Shown: positions 39,172 to 48,915, counted from the stretch's first letter. The stretch: 64,000 nucleotides of DNA from Capillibacterium thermochitinicola (GCF_013664685.1 NZ_JAAKDE010000001.1:1-64000); one strand, 5' to 3'. The notes: generated from the sequence alone by a model not told the origin. Program-made: numbers and translations.

Positions 39172-40617
39172 ATGGACACCTTTGAAAAGCGAGTGTTGGC
39201 AACGATCCAACGCTACCGGATGTTTTCCGCCGGCGAAAAGATTCTGGTGGCGGTTTCCGGTGGTGTTGACTCGATGGTCCTCCTGACCGTGCTAATGCGC
39301 CTGCCGCTCCAGTTAAAGTTGGCGGTTTTCCATATGAACCACGGGCTGCGCCCGGAGGCTGCGGCGGAGGAGGCAATGGTGGCCCGTTACGCCGCCGCCC
39401 ATGGTCTGCCTTGTTATACGGCCCGTCCGGCCTTTGACCTTTTAACCGCGAAAGGAGGCAATTCTTTGCAGGTGGCGGCCCGCCAGGAGCGCTACCGTTT
39501 GCTGGCGCTTGCCGCCGAACAGCACGGCTACGGAAAAATCGCCTTGGGCCACCATGCCGATGACCAGGTGGAAACGGTTTTGATGCGGTTTTTGGCCGGG
39601 GCGGGGCCGGAGGGATTGGCCGGAATCCCGCCGGTGCGGGACCGTTATGTCCGGCCATTGATCGAAGTCGGGCGGGAAGAGATATTGGCTTATGCGCGGG
39701 GGCTAAACCTGCCTTGGGCGGAAGATGCTTCCAACCAAAAGCCGGTTTATCTCCGTAACCGTCTGCGCCATCAATTGCTTCCTTATCTTGAAGAGGAATA
39801 TCAGCCGGGCCTCCGAGGAAGGTTAAGAGAGACCGCCGTAATTTGCCGCGAATGGGTTGAAGTCGGCACCGCCCTTGGGAGGGAGGCCTTGGTGCGCTGG
39901 GGGCTAATCCAACCGGACGGACGGTTAACCCCCAATCACAACGGGGGTTATTTGGTACCGGCCGCGGCCTGGCGGGAGTTGTTCCCCGCCGTCCGAAGGT
40001 TCCTCTTTCGTTGGCTTTTTTTTTCATTGGCCAAGACCGATTCTTACTTGGAGTTTGTCCATTCCGAAGCTTTTGTCGGGCTCATTGACGCGCCGGAGGG
40101 GAAGCGGATTGACCTGCCCGGCGGGTTAATGGCGTTTAAAGAGAACCAGGCGATCTGGCTTGGACCGGCCAACGCAATTGTGTCCGTCCGTGGTGAAGAA
40201 GACGGGCGGGCGCAATGGGAACCGCTGGCGTTGGCGGTTCCCGGTGTAACGGTTTTACCGGCCCACACTGGTGAGGTTGAATGCCGGTTGCTGACGGTGG
40301 AAGCGCTCCCGGCCGACTGGAATGCGGTGGTACCGAACGAATTTTATTTCGATGCCGACCAGCTGGTTTTCCCCCTTTACGTGCGGCCGCGGAAGCCGGG
40401 GGACCGTTTCCAACCCTTTGGTCTGGCCGGGAGCAAGAAAGTGAAAGACCTGCTGATCAATGCGAAGATCCCCCGGCATGAGCGGTGGGCTTATCCAATT
40501 TTGGTTGACGGAAAAGACCGGATTTTAGGGGTAATGGGGCTGCGCCCGGCGGAGTGGGGGAGGATCACCGCCGCGAGCCGGCGGGTGCTTTATCTCCGCT
40601 ACCGCCCGTACCGGTAG
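39172..40617 (+). CDS. tilS: tRNA(Ile)-lysidine synthase
   Basis: Converts C34 of tRNA-Ile(CAU) to lysidine, essential for reading AUA. It has 481 residues with the N-type ATP pyrophosphatase loop VAVSGGVDSM (about 25-34), HMNHGLRPEA, LGHHADDQVETVLMRFLAGAG and the C-terminal TilS domain (RPRKPGDRFQPFGLAGSKKVKDLLINAKIP). The order spoIIE-tilS-ftsH resembles the Bacillus spoIIE-tilS-hprT-ftsH region, but hpt has been separated and lies 7 kb away. The ribosome binding site is a weak AAGGTGAAGGA before ATG 39172. Confidence 0.94.
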   Translation: MDTFEKRVLATIQRYRMFSAGEKILVAVSGGVDSMVLLTVLMRLPLQLKLAVFHMNHGLRPEAAAEEAMVARYAAAHGLPCYTARPAFDLLTAKGGNSLQVAARQERYRLLALAAEQHGYGKIALGHHADDQVETVLMRFLAGAGPEGLAGIPPVRDRYVRPLIEVGREEILAYARGLNLPWAEDASNQKPVYLRNRLRHQLLPYLEEEYQPGLRGRLRETAVICREWVEVGTALGREALVRWGLIQPDGRLTPNHNGGYLVPAAAWRELFPAVRRFLFRWLFFSLAKTDSYLEFVHSEAFVGLIDAPEGKRIDLPGGLMAFKENQAIWLGPANAIVSVRGEEDGRAQWEPLALAVPGVTVLPAHTGEVECRLLTVEALPADWNAVVPNEFYFDADQLVFPLYVRPRKPGDRFQPFGLAGSKKVKDLLINAKIPRHERWAYPILVDGKDRILGVMGLRPAEWGRITAASRRVLYLRYRPYR

Positions 40618-40619
40618 TG

Positions 40620-40648
40620 TTGTCGAAAAGAAACGGCTATGGTATAAT
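40620..40648 (+). promoter_or_regulatory. sigma-A promoter of ftsH
   Basis: TTGTCG (40620-40625), 17 bases, TATAAT (40643-40648) preceded by TGG. The expected start of transcription is near 40655. Confidence 0.75.
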
Positions 40649-40688
40649 TTAACCTATGACATTTTTCACCTCGAGAGGGGGCTTATCT

Positions 40689-42668
40689 TTGCGATTTGCT
40701 AGGGAGTTAGTCTTTTATCTAGTCTTAGTCTCAATTTCCTTATTTGTTTTGTGGACTTTTTTCGGCGCAAATAACAACGTGGAAACTTGGACATGGGATC
40801 AATTCCTGGCCCGGGTTGAACAGGGAGTTGTCCTCAAGGTTACTGTTTATACCGACGGCCAGATTGAAGGTAAATATTCGGCCAATGGGAAAGAAGTCAG
40901 GGATTTTGTAGCGCAAGGGCCCAGTCCTACCTTGGCTCCGGAGGTTTATGAAGTTCCGCTGAGCCGGGCGGGGGTGGAACGGACCTACCGGCAAAAGACC
41001 GAACCATGGTGGTCCATGATCGTTCCCAACCTGTTACCGATCCTAATCTTTGTCGGTTTGTGGTTTTTCCTGATCAACCAGATGCAAAGTTCCGGGAATA
41101 AGGCAATCTCGTTTGGGAAAAACCGGGCCCGTCTTTATACGGCGGAGAATAAAACCAAGGTTACTTTCGAAGATGTGGCCGGCGCCGATGAGGCCAAAGA
41201 AGAATTGGCTGAGATTGTTGAGTTTTTGAAACAACCCCGGCGTTTTACCGAACTGGGAGCGCGGATTCCCAAGGGGGTCCTTTTGGTCGGACCGCCGGGA
41301 ACTGGTAAGACTTTGCTATCCAAGGCGGTGGCCGGGGAGGCCGGCGTACCTTTCTTCAGTATCAGCGGTTCCGACTTTGTGGAGATGTTTGTCGGCGTGG
41401 GGGCCTCCCGCGTCCGTGACCTTTTTGAAAGCGCGAAGAAGAATGCCCCTTGTATTGTCTTTATTGACGAGATCGACGCGGTCGGCCGTCAACGGGGAGC
41501 AGGGCTTGGCGGAGGCCACGACGAAAGGGAGCAGACCTTAAACCAACTCCTTGTGGAGATGGACGGGTTTGAACCGAACGAAGGCATTATCATTTTGGCG
41601 GCCACCAACCGTCCCGATGTTTTAGATCCGGCTTTGCTCCGGCCCGGGCGCTTCGACCGCCAGGTGGTTCTGGATATCCCCGATATCAGGGGCCGGGAAG
41701 AGATCTTGAAGGTCCACGCCAAGGGGAAGAAGCTGGATCCGTCCATTGATTATAAAGTCTTGGCCCGGCGGACACCCGGGTTTACCGGAGCCGATCTGGC
41801 CAATACGTTGAACGAAGCCGCGTTACTTGCGGCCCGCAAAAATCAGAAGATGATTACCATGGAAGATTGCGAGGAAGCGATCGAGCGCGTGATCGCGGGG
41901 CCGGAACGGAAAAGCCGGATTATGAGCGAAAAAGAACGGGAATTAACGGCTTACCATGAAGCGGGCCACGCGTTGGTCGGCCACTACCTGCCGACCGTCG
42001 ACCCGATTCACAAAGTCTCCATTATTCCCCGGGGACAGGCCGGCGGTTATACCTTAGCCTTGCCTTTGGAAGATAAAAATTATGCGACGCGGACCGAACT
42101 AATGGAAAATATCGTGTTTTTACTTGGCGGCCGGGTCGCGGAGGCGATCGCACTGGGCGAGATCAGTACCGGTGCCCGCAATGACCTGGAACGGGCAACC
42201 AAGCTGGTGCGGAAGATGATTATGGAGTACGGGATGAGCGACGAGTTAGGCCCGATGACCTTTGGGCACGGCCACGAGGAACTGGTTTTTCTTGGGCGTG
42301 ATATCTCCAGGGACAGAAACTACAGTGAAGAAGTGGCCGCCAGTATCGACCGGGAGATGCGTTTGCTGATCGACCAGGCCTATAAGCGGGCGGAAGAGAT
42401 CATCACCACCCACCGGGAGGAGTTGGACCGGGTCGCCCGTGCGCTTCTGGAAAAAGAAACGCTGGAAGGGGCGGAGTTTGAAGCTTTGTTGCGCGGAGAG
42501 GAACTGCCGGCCGCAAAAAGCAAAGAGGAAAGTAACCTGGCTGACCAAGGGACGGGTGACTCCCGGGACGAAGCAGGCAGTTCCAGTCAGACCAAACCCG
42601 AACCCGATAAAACTACAGAAACTGAAGAAAGAGCTCAGTCCGGAGAAGGGGAAGAGCCCAGGGACTGA
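40689..42668 (+). CDS. ftsH: ATP-dependent zinc metalloprotease FtsH
   Basis: Membrane AAA+ protease that removes misassembled and regulatory proteins. Two membrane helices frame a short outside domain (about 5-125). The AAA module has [23 protein letters not shown] and the second region of homology [19 protein letters not shown]; the protease domain has HEAGHALVG with zinc ligands. The tail is hydrophilic. I place the start at TTG 40689 (659 residues) because GAGAGGGGG lies six bases upstream. The ATG at 40656 falls at the predicted transcription start and has no ribosome binding site, though it cannot be excluded. Confidence 0.94.
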   Translation: MRFARELVFYLVLVSISLFVLWTFFGANNNVETWTWDQFLARVEQGVVLKVTVYTDGQIEGKYSANGKEVRDFVAQGPSPTLAPEVYEVPLSRAGVERTYRQKTEPWWSMIVPNLLPILIFVGLWFFLINQMQSSGNKAISFGKNRARLYTAENKTKVTFEDVAGADEAKEELAEIVEFLKQPRRFTELGARIPKGVLLVGPPGTGKTLLSKAVAGEAGVPFFSISGSDFVEMFVGVGASRVRDLFESAKKNAPCIVFIDEIDAVGRQRGAGLGGGHDEREQTLNQLLVEMDGFEPNEGIIILAATNRPDVLDPALLRPGRFDRQVVLDIPDIRGREEILKVHAKGKKLDPSIDYKVLARRTPGFTGADLANTLNEAALLAARKNQKMITMEDCEEAIERVIAGPERKSRIMSEKERELTAYHEAGHALVGHYLPTVDPIHKVSIIPRGQAGGYTLALPLEDKNYATRTELMENIVFLLGGRVAEAIALGEISTGARNDLERATKLVRKMIMEYGMSDELGPMTFGHGHEELVFLGRDISRDRNYSEEVAASIDREMRLLIDQAYKRAEEIITTHREELDRVARALLEKETLEGAEFEALLRGEELPAAKSKEESNLADQGTGDSRDEAGSSSQTKPEPDKTTETEERAQSGEGEEPRD

Positions 42669-42709
42669 GGTTAGTTTTGGCGGGAAGCGTGTAAAAGGAG
42701 GGGGTTTGC

Positions 42710-43603
42710 ATGCAACTTTTCTCTGACCCGAAAGCCCGGCCCGGACTGGCCCAAAAGCTGGTGGTGACGGCGGTGGCAGTTATTTTCTTCGGGCAGTTAA
42801 CCCTTTACTTGACGTCGCGACGGTGGCTAAACGGGACGGAAAAGTTTCTCCGCACCCCGACCAACATTTTGTTGTTGGGCGTTGACGCGCCGAACTATAA
42901 CGAGCAGGGTGAACTTGAACGGCCGCGGACCGACACCATGCTTTTTCTGGCCGTCCGTCCAGAGCAGGGACGGGCCGCGCTTTTCTCAATCCCCCGCGAC
43001 AGTTTGATTGAGATTCCCGGGGTCGGGATGGAACGGCTTAACATGGCCCATGTTCATGGTGGTTATGAGCTCACCAAATCCTTGGTGGAAAAGATCATGG
43101 AGATGCCGGTGGACCGGTACTTGATGGTTGATTTCCAAAGCTTTGGGGAGATCGTGGATCTGGTGGGCGGGGTTGAGGTCACCGTGGATAAAAGAATGCT
43201 TTACGAGGACCGCAGTGCCGGTTTTAGAATTGATCTGCAGCCGGGCCGCCAAAAACTCACCGGGAACCAGGCCTTGGGGTTCGTGCGCTTCCGCCGCGAT
43301 GCCCTGGGTGATATTACCAGGACCCGTCGTCAACAACAGTTCCTGGCGGCGCTGGCGCAAAAACTGCAAGAGAAGGAGACGTTCCTTCGGTTACTGGGGC
43401 GTCTCCCGGATCTAATTCGGATCGGCCGGGACTACGTCCAGACCGATCTACAGTTTTCCGAACTGCTTGGGTTGTATTTATTCTTTAAAGACTTGGATCT
43501 GGGGGAAAATTTGCAGACATGGACTCTGCCCGGGGAGTTTTCCGGGCCTTACTGGCGCTTGCACCCGCGGGAGATTGAACATATGACCCAGGCTTACCGT
43601 TAA
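42710..43603 (+). CDS. LytR-CpsA-Psr family protein
   Basis: A 297-residue LCP phosphotransferase, anchored by an N-terminal helix (about 16-36). It attaches polymers such as teichoic acid or capsule to peptidoglycan or another acceptor from lipid-linked precursors. NILLLGVDAP, RPRTDTMLFLAV, FSIPRDSLIEIPG and LTGNQALGFVRFRRDALGDITRTRRQQQFL contain the conserved Asp and Arg residues of the active site. AAGGAGGGGG precedes ATG. It may be co-transcribed with ftsH. Its presence fits the polysaccharide cluster at the start of the window. Confidence 0.92.
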   Translation: MQLFSDPKARPGLAQKLVVTAVAVIFFGQLTLYLTSRRWLNGTEKFLRTPTNILLLGVDAPNYNEQGELERPRTDTMLFLAVRPEQGRAALFSIPRDSLIEIPGVGMERLNMAHVHGGYELTKSLVEKIMEMPVDRYLMVDFQSFGEIVDLVGGVEVTVDKRMLYEDRSAGFRIDLQPGRQKLTGNQALGFVRFRRDALGDITRTRRQQQFLAALAQKLQEKETFLRLLGRLPDLIRIGRDYVQTDLQFSELLGLYLFFKDLDLGENLQTWTLPGEFSGPYWRLHPREIEHMTQAYR

Positions 43604-43713
43604 GAGACCCTGGTGCCAGTTGGAAACGAATCTAGAATGTAATAGTTGCCTTGACAGAAGACTAGTAAAGACCAGAAAGCGATACAGCATCAATTGTGGA
43701 GTGGGATGACAGC

Positions 43714-44466
43714 ATGAAAATCGATCTTATTTTTGCCGCCGGCAGTAGAGGGCGGCGGGACTTTCACGGGAAAACGGTGGTCGTGATTGATGTTTTACGG
43801 GCGACCAGTACGATTGTGACGGCGTTGACCAACGGGTGCCTCGCCCTTTATCCGGTGGCCGATCCGGGGACGGCCGCCCTGTTCCGGAGAAAACTGGGGT
43901 CCGATTGTTTGACCGGTGGTGAACGCCAAGGGCTGAAAATTCCCGGTTTTGATCTGGGAAACTCCCCACTGGAATACACGGCGGAAACCGTCGCCGGCCA
44001 AAGGATTATCTTGACAACCACCAACGGGACCCAAGCCATGCTTGAAGCGGAACACGCCGCGGAGATTTTGATCGCTTCCTTTCTTAATGCCGGACGAACC
44101 AGTACTTATTTGGCGGACAAAGCGGAAGTGGTCTTTTTTTGTGCTGGGACCAAAGGGGAACCGGGTTTGGAAGATTTGCTCTGTGCCGGGTTGATGACCG
44201 AACGGCTCTTGGCCAGTGGGGTAGAGGCGGAGCTGACCGACGCCGCCCGGATCGGTTTGGTGGCTTACCGGCATCTTATGGGCCGGCCCGAAGCGGACCC
44301 GGTTGCCGTTTTGCACCAGGCGCAGCACGCGAGAGGCTTAGTCGCACTGGGTTTTAGTGATGATATTACTTATTGTGCGCAGATTGATTCCCGTCCCTGT
44401 GTGGTTCGTTTCCGGGACGGGCGGATTACCTTGCTCCCGGAGGCCAACACCGCGTCCGAGGCATAG
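43714..44466 (+). CDS. comB: ComB-like 2-phosphosulfolactate phosphatase
   Basis: A 250-residue member of the ComB family, which in methanogens hydrolyses 2-phosphosulfolactate in coenzyme M synthesis. VVVIDVLRATSTIVTAL near the N-terminus, LTGGERQGLKIPGFDLGNSP and LTTTNGTQAM are conserved family segments, so the fold is certain. No comA or comC is in the window, and the family is widespread in bacteria that do not make coenzyme M, so the real substrate here may be sulfolactate-related or unknown. ATG 43714 follows GGAGTGGGATGA. Confidence 0.85.
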   Translation: MKIDLIFAAGSRGRRDFHGKTVVVIDVLRATSTIVTALTNGCLALYPVADPGTAALFRRKLGSDCLTGGERQGLKIPGFDLGNSPLEYTAETVAGQRIILTTTNGTQAMLEAEHAAEILIASFLNAGRTSTYLADKAEVVFFCAGTKGEPGLEDLLCAGLMTERLLASGVEAELTDAARIGLVAYRHLMGRPEADPVAVLHQAQHARGLVALGFSDDITYCAQIDSRPCVVRFRDGRITLLPEANTASEA

Positions 44467-44469
44467 CAA

Positions 44470-44531
44470 AACCGCCGTCTGTCTTAGCGGCTTGGGAAAG
44501 GCACGCTGCACGGACGGCGGTTATTTTTTTA
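44470..44531 (+). terminator. terminator after comB
   Basis: A ten-base stem AACCGCCGTC / GACGGCGGTT enclosing 33 bases, then A and eight T residues. Confidence 0.7.
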
Positions 44532-44547
44532 GGGTGGCATCGAATAT

Positions 44548-46182
44548 TTAATTAACGGATGTTTCCATTGCCCTACTGCCATAGATGACCACTTGGTTGC
44601 GGCCTTGATTTTTGGCTTGGTAAAGGGCGGTATCGGCTTTGGCGAAGACCTTGTCAAAGCCGGTGTCGTCAAGGGCGATCCCGCAACTGATCGTGATGGA
44701 AAACTCCTCGCCCGTGGCGGTCCAGAATTTATAAGCGGCCACTTCCTTCCGGATTTGCTCGCCCAAGTTGTAAAGCTCTTCCATACTGGAATTCAAGTCG
44801 AGCATGATGAACTCTTCCCCGCCGTAACGAACGGCAATTCGGCCGGGGGAGGTATGTTTGGACAGGATCGTAGCCAGTTTTTTCAGGACCATGTCACCGG
44901 TGGTATGACCATAGGTATCATTGACCACTTTGAAATGGTCGAGATCAAAGATCAGGCAGCCCAGTCGATTGCTGGTGCTATCTTCGACAATAGAAAGGAA
45001 AATGTTGAGGTAGTTACGATTGTACAAGCCGGTGAGCGAATCGTGCCAGGCCATTAACTTTGTTTCTTTGTGCAGACGGGTGTTTTCCAAGGCTAAGCTG
45101 ATCTGGTTGGCAATGATCATTAACTGTTCCTGTTGCTCCTGGTCAAAGGAGAAGGTTTGGGCGCTGGTGACCAGGATCACCCCTAATTTGTTGTTCTTGG
45201 TGGAAAGGGGGATTGTGATCAAAGAATGAATATTGTGCTCGGCCCAGAAATTGCGCTCGGCAAAGGAGGCGTCTTTTTCATTATGGATAGCCTGGCTTTT
45301 AATCGTCAACGCCACCAGACTGTCTTTCCTCTGGACAAACTCGGGCAGGTCCGGCGGAAGTTGTTTTCCGGAATAAGCGGCAAGCCGAATGGTATTGTCT
45401 TTATCCAGACTAAAAATAGCGCAGCTATAACTGCCCACGATCCCTTGGATAATATCGGTGATCCGGGTGAGCAGGTTGGTTTCGTCCATCTCTTCCAGCA
45501 GGAATTGCTGGATCAGGGTTAGGGTATAGGAAAAGGCGTATTTCTCCTCGAGATTGGCGTGGGTGAGGTAAGTCTCTTTTAAAGCGGCTTCTTTCTCCGC
45601 CAACATTTGCTCCAGATGCCGGGAGAGCCGAAAGTCGGATTTGGCATAGAAATAGGCAAAGACCCCGACGAAAACGAGCGAAAAGAAGGCGGAACCGACA
45701 ATAAAACCGTAAAAGACCGGATCCATACCGTAGATGGGGGCCAGGATCCGGTAGTTCGGCCATAAGAGCGCTACATTGATGCCGAAACCGATCAGGGAAA
45801 GCAAGGTCAGGTAATGGGTTTCACCGGGAATAAACTCACGTACAGATAGAAAGATCAGGAAGAAATAAAGGACGATCAGATAGTTCACGGAGAAAAAACC
45901 CAGATAATAAATGAAAGAGGCCGTGGCCACATCAAGGAGGTCCATGAGCCAAAAAAAGCGGGGCAGGAGTTGGCGCTTGTAAAGGATCTCCTTTACCACC
46001 AAGGCCACAAAGGAAAAAAGAAGGACAAAAGTTAAATAAGGCCGGAGGGAGTAAGGATAAGGACTGGTTTGGCCGAAGGTAAGGAGGCACACCAACGCGA
46101 GAAATAGTAAGCTGGTTAGTTGGTGTAACTTTAGGTTAATTTTGAGCCGGAGTTGGGTCTTGCCGTTATTATGTTGTAACAT
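44548..46182 (-). CDS. membrane diguanylate cyclase with GAF domain
   Basis: A 544-residue signalling enzyme. Five or six membrane helices (about 17-190) are followed by a short coiled coil, a GAF domain (about 230-365) and a GGDEF domain (about 375-540). FDLDHFKVVNDTYGH, RYGGEEF and ISCGIALDD show an intact active site, so it should make cyclic di-GMP. The RxxD inhibitory site expected a few residues before GGEEF is missing (the sequence there reads TSPGRIAV), so product inhibition through that site is unlikely. It is a single-gene unit, convergent with comB. Confidence 0.92.
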   Translation of the reverse strand: MLQHNNGKTQLRLKINLKLHQLTSLLFLALVCLLTFGQTSPYPYSLRPYLTFVLLFSFVALVVKEILYKRQLLPRFFWLMDLLDVATASFIYYLGFFSVNYLIVLYFFLIFLSVREFIPGETHYLTLLSLIGFGINVALLWPNYRILAPIYGMDPVFYGFIVGSAFFSLVFVGVFAYFYAKSDFRLSRHLEQMLAEKEAALKETYLTHANLEEKYAFSYTLTLIQQFLLEEMDETNLLTRITDIIQGIVGSYSCAIFSLDKDNTIRLAAYSGKQLPPDLPEFVQRKDSLVALTIKSQAIHNEKDASFAERNFWAEHNIHSLITIPLSTKNNKLGVILVTSAQTFSFDQEQQEQLMIIANQISLALENTRLHKETKLMAWHDSLTGLYNRNYLNIFLSIVEDSTSNRLGCLIFDLDHFKVVNDTYGHTTGDMVLKKLATILSKHTSPGRIAVRYGGEEFIMLDLNSSMEELYNLGEQIRKEVAAYKFWTATGEEFSITISCGIALDDTGFDKVFAKADTALYQAKNQGRNQVVIYGSRAMETSVN

Positions 46183-46450
46183 TATTAATCATCCTTAAAG
46201 CGCTTATTAAGTCTTTCCGGAGCAATCGGCGCGATAATGATGGTCCGTCTTGATGGTTAAAATCGGTTTAATCGTAACGGTTTAAAATTACACAGGAGTT
46301 AATGCTGGGTAACATTTAAGTTAAAGATCGGACGGTTGAAATGGAAAAATGGCCTTGGCCTTTAATAATATCTTCAATATCAATTTCGGCACAGTACTAA
46401 ATGTTCTTTAGGGTTATTCCGAAAGAAAGACAAGGAACGGAGGTGTTGGG

Positions 46451-47875
46451 ATGGGTTTATCACAGAAAGCAACGAAAACCGCCGGAGACGGGGCCACGCT
46501 TTGGCTGGTCGTGGATGAACGAGGGGAAAAATATTTGTTTGAGCCCCTTGGCCTGACCCAACCACCGAAAGAGAAGATCTTCCTCGAAATTCTCCGCGAA
46601 CTACGGCAGACCATCCAGACGCCGCTGCGTTTGGCCACTGCTTGGCCGGTCTTTACCTACCGGGGAATTGAAAAGTGTGGGGACGAGACGGGGCTTGTAT
46701 TGGTCTATGATGAGGAACTGTGGGCCAATTGGGAAGCGAAGGGGCAGGTCCTGCCGCCGTCCGCGGTCGCCGCGGTCGCCCAGGAGCTGCTATCCATGGT
46801 GCCGACCTCCGACGAAGGGACTCCGGAGTTTATCCCGTTCTATCCAGGGGATCTGGTTCCGTTGGGGGACGGACGTTGGGGGCTTTTGGACCCCCGGGTG
46901 CAGTATTTGCTGGCCCCGTACCGGGCCGGCGGTGAACAGCGTTCCTTTTATGAGGCGCCGGAGGTTATTGCCGGGGGGCCCCGGACGCCCGCGGCCTACC
47001 TTTACACTTTAGGGCTGACCCTTTTTTACCTGGCGACGGGGGAATTTCCTTTTCCCGTTCATGACCGGCGGGAGACGGTCACGGCGATGCTCCGGGAAGA
47101 TCCCCCGGATCCCCGTTACTTTCAACCGCAGATCGGGGGCGGCTTAGCGGAGTTCCTTCTCAAATTGCTCAGCCGGAACCCGCAGGACCGGCCGGATGTG
47201 CCGGCCAGCCAGGCTGCGCTTCAACAAGCCATGGCTGCGGGGACCCTGGTGGCGAAACCGGAGGAAGCCACCCGCTTCCGAGCGGAAGCGGAAACAGTGA
47301 GGGCCAAAACGGCGCGGAAAAGACAGTGGTACTGGCGTTGGCAACATTACAAATGGCCGGTGGCGGCGGTCCTCGGTTTGGTCCTGATTGTATTTTTACT
47401 TCTCCGCGGGGGTGGTTATGAGGAGAAGATTACACCCGCCACCACGCCGGAGGAGGTGGTGGCGGTCTTTTACGACGGGTTGGCCCGGCTTGATCCGCTC
47501 CAAATGGAAGAGGCCTTGGCCAAAGGAGTGGGGCGCGAGTTTATCGACATGGTCTCCGTGCTGCATGTTACGGGTAAGATTCGTGAAGCCTATGAAAGGA
47601 TCACCGACCCCTTCCTCGACCTGACGGCGCTGACCATTGTGGAAGCAGAGGCATCAACCGCTGAACGTCCCGTTTTTACCGCCGTTTACCGTCTGCGGAT
47701 CCGGCAAGGCGATATCTGGATTAACCAGGAACGGCGCGACCGGTTGGTGCTGGAAAAGCATAAGATGAAGTGGCAGATTATCCTGCTCGACTCGGCGGTC
47801 CTGGCCGAAGAGCGTACGCCGGTACCCGGTTCCGTGCCGCCGGGTGTACTTGACATCTCCAATGAGGTAAGATAA
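46451..47875 (+). CDS. membrane pseudokinase with extracytoplasmic domain
   Basis: A 474-residue protein with the C-lobe of a Ser/Thr kinase: FYEAPEV (position of the APE motif), YTLGLTLFYLATGEFPFP (subdomain IX, with Ala where the invariant Asp is expected) and LLSRNPQDRPDV (subdomain XI). The N-lobe has no Gly-rich loop or VAIK Lys, there is no HRD, and WGLLDPRV stands where DFG should be. It is therefore a pseudokinase. A membrane helix (about 302-319) leads to an outside domain of about 130 residues resembling NTF2-like/DUF4878 domains. It lies 58 bases before hpt; in Bacillus the membrane kinase YabT is also near tilS-hprT. Confidence 0.75.
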   Translation: MGLSQKATKTAGDGATLWLVVDERGEKYLFEPLGLTQPPKEKIFLEILRELRQTIQTPLRLATAWPVFTYRGIEKCGDETGLVLVYDEELWANWEAKGQVLPPSAVAAVAQELLSMVPTSDEGTPEFIPFYPGDLVPLGDGRWGLLDPRVQYLLAPYRAGGEQRSFYEAPEVIAGGPRTPAAYLYTLGLTLFYLATGEFPFPVHDRRETVTAMLREDPPDPRYFQPQIGGGLAEFLLKLLSRNPQDRPDVPASQAALQQAMAAGTLVAKPEEATRFRAEAETVRAKTARKRQWYWRWQHYKWPVAAVLGLVLIVFLLLRGGGYEEKITPATTPEEVVAVFYDGLARLDPLQMEEALAKGVGREFIDMVSVLHVTGKIREAYERITDPFLDLTALTIVEAEASTAERPVFTAVYRLRIRQGDIWINQERRDRLVLEKHKMKWQIILLDSAVLAEERTPVPGSVPPGVLDISNEVR

Positions 47876-47933
47876 AATCATAGAATCCAGCAAAATATGG
47901 GAAAACAAGTCTATGTTTGGCAGGAGGATAACA

Positions 47934-48473
47934 GTGAAAGAATTAGCCGAAATTTTACTGACCCCGGAAGATATTGCCCGGCGCGTCCAAGAGCTGGGCG
48001 CGGAGATTACCAGGGATTACCAAGGGAAAGAGTTGGTGGTGATTGGAATCTTAAAGGGGGCGCTTCCGTTTATGGCGGACCTGATCCGGCAGATCAAAGT
48101 CCCTTTAAGATATGATCTGATGGCGGTCTCCAGCTATGGGGATTCAACCCGGACTTCCGGTGCGGTTCAGATTTTGAAGGATATTGAAATGGGGCTGGAA
48201 GACCAACATGTTCTGGTGGTGGAGGATATTATCGACACCGGGCTGACCCTTAAGTATTTGGTCAGCAACCTCCAAGCGCGTTGTCCGGCCAGCCTAAAGA
48301 TCTGTACGTTACTGGATAAGCCCAGCCGCCGTGAGGTCGACATCCACCCGGATTACAACGGGTTTGTCATCCCCGATCATTTTGTGGTGGGTTATGGCTT
48401 GGACTATGCGGAGCGTTTTCGGGAGCTGCCGATGATTGGGATCCTCAAACCGGAGGTCTATACGGGAAAATAA
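47934..48473 (+). CDS. hpt: hypoxanthine phosphoribosyltransferase
   Basis: Purine salvage enzyme forming IMP (and GMP) from hypoxanthine/guanine and PRPP. It has 179 residues from GTG 47934, with a perfect AGGAGG six bases upstream. VVGILKGALPFMADLIR-type loop (here VIGILKGALPFMADL), VSSYGDST, the PRPP motif VLVVEDIIDTGLTLKYL and DKPSRREV are all present. An upstream in-frame ATG at 47913 is less likely because the ribosome binding site would then be inside the gene. Confidence 0.95.
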   Translation: MKELAEILLTPEDIARRVQELGAEITRDYQGKELVVIGILKGALPFMADLIRQIKVPLRYDLMAVSSYGDSTRTSGAVQILKDIEMGLEDQHVLVVEDIIDTGLTLKYLVSNLQARCPASLKICTLLDKPSRREVDIHPDYNGFVIPDHFVVGYGLDYAERFRELPMIGILKPEVYTGK

Positions 48474-48551
48474 ACCTCCGGCCCGACCAGTATGATCCCG
48501 GCGACGATGGGGAGAATACGAAGGGACATACTTTGGAAGGGAGGTTAAGCG

Positions 48552-48887
48552 GTGGCCAAATCCAAAATGCAAGAGGTTGTGGACGGAATTTACGTGGAAC
48601 CGGTGCCAATTACCGTTGGTGATGAGGTTAAACTGAAATATAAGGGGATCCTGGCGACAGCCGGGGCGAAAAGCATTTACCTCCATACCGGCTATGGCTT
48701 CGACCAGTGGACCGACGTGCAGGATATTAAAATGAAAAAAGGGCGGGACGGCAGTTGGTCCGCCTCGCTGGTCGTCAACAACCCAACGCGATTGAATTTC
48801 TGTTTCCACGACGGAGCCGACCATTGGGATAATAACTACGGCCGGAATTGGAGTTATGACATCCATGACGGCGAATTAACCGACTGA
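48552..48887 (+). CDS. single-domain CBM25-like starch-binding protein
   Basis: A 111-residue protein without signal peptide or membrane helix. The segments IYLHTGYGFDQWTDVQDIKMKK and FCFHDGADHWDNNYGRNWSYDI are the two aromatic-rich strands of CBM25 modules, which bind starch or glycogen and are usually attached to amylases or starch synthases. Here the module makes up the whole protein. GTG follows GGGAGGTTAAGC. A cytoplasmic glycogen-granule protein is plausible, but no glycogen gene is nearby. Confidence 0.75.
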   Translation: MAKSKMQEVVDGIYVEPVPITVGDEVKLKYKGILATAGAKSIYLHTGYGFDQWTDVQDIKMKKGRDGSWSASLVVNNPTRLNFCFHDGADHWDNNYGRNWSYDIHDGELTD

Positions 48888-48890
48888 AAG

Positions 48891-48915
48891 AAGGCCTGTA
48901 AAAGGCCTTTTTTTC
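48891..48915 (+). terminator. terminator after the CBM25 gene
   Basis: AAGGCC / GGCCTT stem with a short loop and seven T residues. Confidence 0.8.

Noticed and set aside
39131-40027. 298-codon minus-strand frame inside tilS
   Set aside because: Pro/Arg-rich translation typical of the opposite strand of a GC-rich gene; tilS fully explains the region.
43795-44328. 177-codon minus-strand frame opposite comB
   Set aside because: Low-complexity basic translation without start signal; comB is the real gene.
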